Source of the DNA: Sphingomonas sp. BT-65
Lineage (GTDB): Bacteria > Pseudomonadota > Alphaproteobacteria > Sphingomonadales > Sphingomonadaceae
NCBI RefSeq assembly: GCF_026107375.2
Contig: NZ_JAPCIA010000001.1
Location: 1,550,001 to 1,614,000 of the forward strand
Direction of reading: 5' to 3'
Length of the DNA stretch: 64,000 nucleotides
Under the pieces are notes generated by a model. The model did no database searches, was not told the DNA's origin, and worked only from the letters and a program-made list of their open reading frames with translations. The first letter of the stretch is position 1; every line of letters begins with the position of its first letter. Both the position numbers and the translations under genes were made by a program. This document shows, piece after piece, positions 63,575 through 64,000 of this stretch.

Positions 63575-64000
63575 TCACCAGCTCCCGAAACCCGGCGCCA
63601 ATCCGAGGCCATCGGCCCCCGGCCGCGACACCCGGTCCCAGCCATAGCGCATGCGCTTGCGCAGCCGCAGCGCGGGCCAGTCGCCCCTCGGAATCCGGCC
63701 CGCGAGCCGCAGCCCCTGGCGGCGATAGGCATGCGCGACGCGCTCGGCCTGGGTGTCGAGCAGCCCAGCGAGCACCAGCGTCCCACCCTCGGAGAGCGCC
63801 GCCGCAATGCTCGGCGCCAGCTCGATCAGCGGCCCGGCGAGCACGTTGGCGATGATCAGATCATAGGGCGCACGGCCGATCAGCAGCGGGTGCTCGAGCC
63901 CCGGCGCCGCGGCGAGCGCGAGCTGGCCCGCGCCGTCGCCCAGCTCCACGCCGTTGGCAGCGGCGTTCTCGCGCGTCACCTCGACCGCGACGGAATCGAT
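63575..64000 (-). CDS. prmA: ribosomal protein L11 methyltransferase (5' end outside the window)
   Basis: The C-terminal ~141 residues; the frame stays open to the window edge. DSVAVEVTRENAAANGV is the end of the SAM-binding motif with the ribose-binding Asp; PYDLIIANVLAGPLIELAPSIAAAL is the PrmA motif IV; GGTLVLAGLLDTQAERV and the C-terminal block follow the family order. PrmA trimethylates L11 in the cytoplasm. Assignment is good, although the N-terminal substrate domain is not visible. Confidence 0.85.
   Translation of the reverse strand: MDSVAVEVTRENAAANGVELGDGAGQLALAAAPGLEHPLLIGRAPYDLIIANVLAGPLIELAPSIAAALSEGGTLVLAGLLDTQAERVAHAYRRQGLRLAGRIPRGDWPALRLRKRMRYGWDRVSRPGADGLGLAPGFGSW

Overview
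The window is high-GC DNA with densely packed genes, most of them joined by ATGA, TGATG or similar start/stop overlaps. Gene content points to an alphaproteobacterium of the Sphingomonadales (Sphingomonas-like): a single long RelA/SpoT homologue, class I polyhydroxyalkanoate synthase with a phasin, two TonB-dependent receptors, short-form HisG, a bolA/J-protein/cobS neighbourhood, and several GC-rich palindromic intergenic repeats. This assignment rests on gene content and protein motifs; no 16S rRNA is present. I found no rRNA, tRNA, CRISPR array, insertion sequence or prophage.

Layout. 1-1.2 kb: the end of a GH51 arabinofuranosidase. 1.2-3.3 kb (minus): HxlR regulator, DUF6958 protein and cobS. 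3.4-6.4 kb (plus): a possible electrophile-detoxification cassette (tiny membrane protein, VOC protein, GST, duplicated DUF1428, double VOC). 6.5-8.0 kb: a tail-anchored GRDP-like protein and a TIGR04222-type membrane protein with a Gly/Cys tail, separated by a perfect 32-bp hairpin. 8.0-10.5 kb: repeat copy 1, a J-domain protein divergent from bolA, Nudix and pirin. 10.7-13.1 kb: alpha/beta hydrolase, DUF6157 and DUF2332 genes. 13.1-15.5 kb: hisG-hisD-nusB. 15.5-23.6 kb: repeat copy 2, 5'-nucleotidase lipoprotein, murA, clpS, phasin, phaC, alaC. 23.6-30.7 kb: a MASE1-PAS-GGDEF cyclase, a second HxlR regulator, a small secreted protein, the (p)ppGpp enzyme and a DUF885 hydrolase.

30.9-36.8 kb (minus) carries two TonB-dependent receptors with a DUF6607 protein; the haem-type receptor has a Fur-like palindrome just upstream of its start. 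37-45 kb is a cell-envelope region: dolichol-phosphate-mannose-synthase-like GT2, a DacB/PBP4 carboxypeptidase that appears to start at CTG, an orphan membrane protein, a SAM methyltransferase, a GtrA flippase, an STT3/AglB-like GT-C protein, MarC, galE and msrA. 45-54 kb holds aqpZ, a Sua5-type tRNA-modification enzyme, an acyl-CoA dehydrogenase, a short GntR regulator, a nitroreductase, a POT peptide transporter, and acs translationally coupled to a macrodomain deacetylase. 54-64 kb holds phhA, a DUF2459/hydrolase pair, GDPD with a small lipoprotein, a MocA-like nucleotidyltransferase, a complete MacAB/TolC-type efflux operon (OMF, HlyD adaptor, ABC ATPase, permease) interrupted by a palindromic repeat, and the 3' part of prmA.

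The most interesting items are: a possible undecaprenyl-linked glycosylation module (GT2, GtrA and STT3-like GT-C); two copies of a palindromic repeat whose 48-bp cores are inverted relative to their flanks; coupling of acs with an O-acetyl-ADP-ribose deacetylase; four convergent gene pairs that each share one CTAG as both stop codons; a likely CTG start for dacB; and splitting of the usual bolA/J-protein/cobS neighbourhood by about 5.6 kb of accessory genes.
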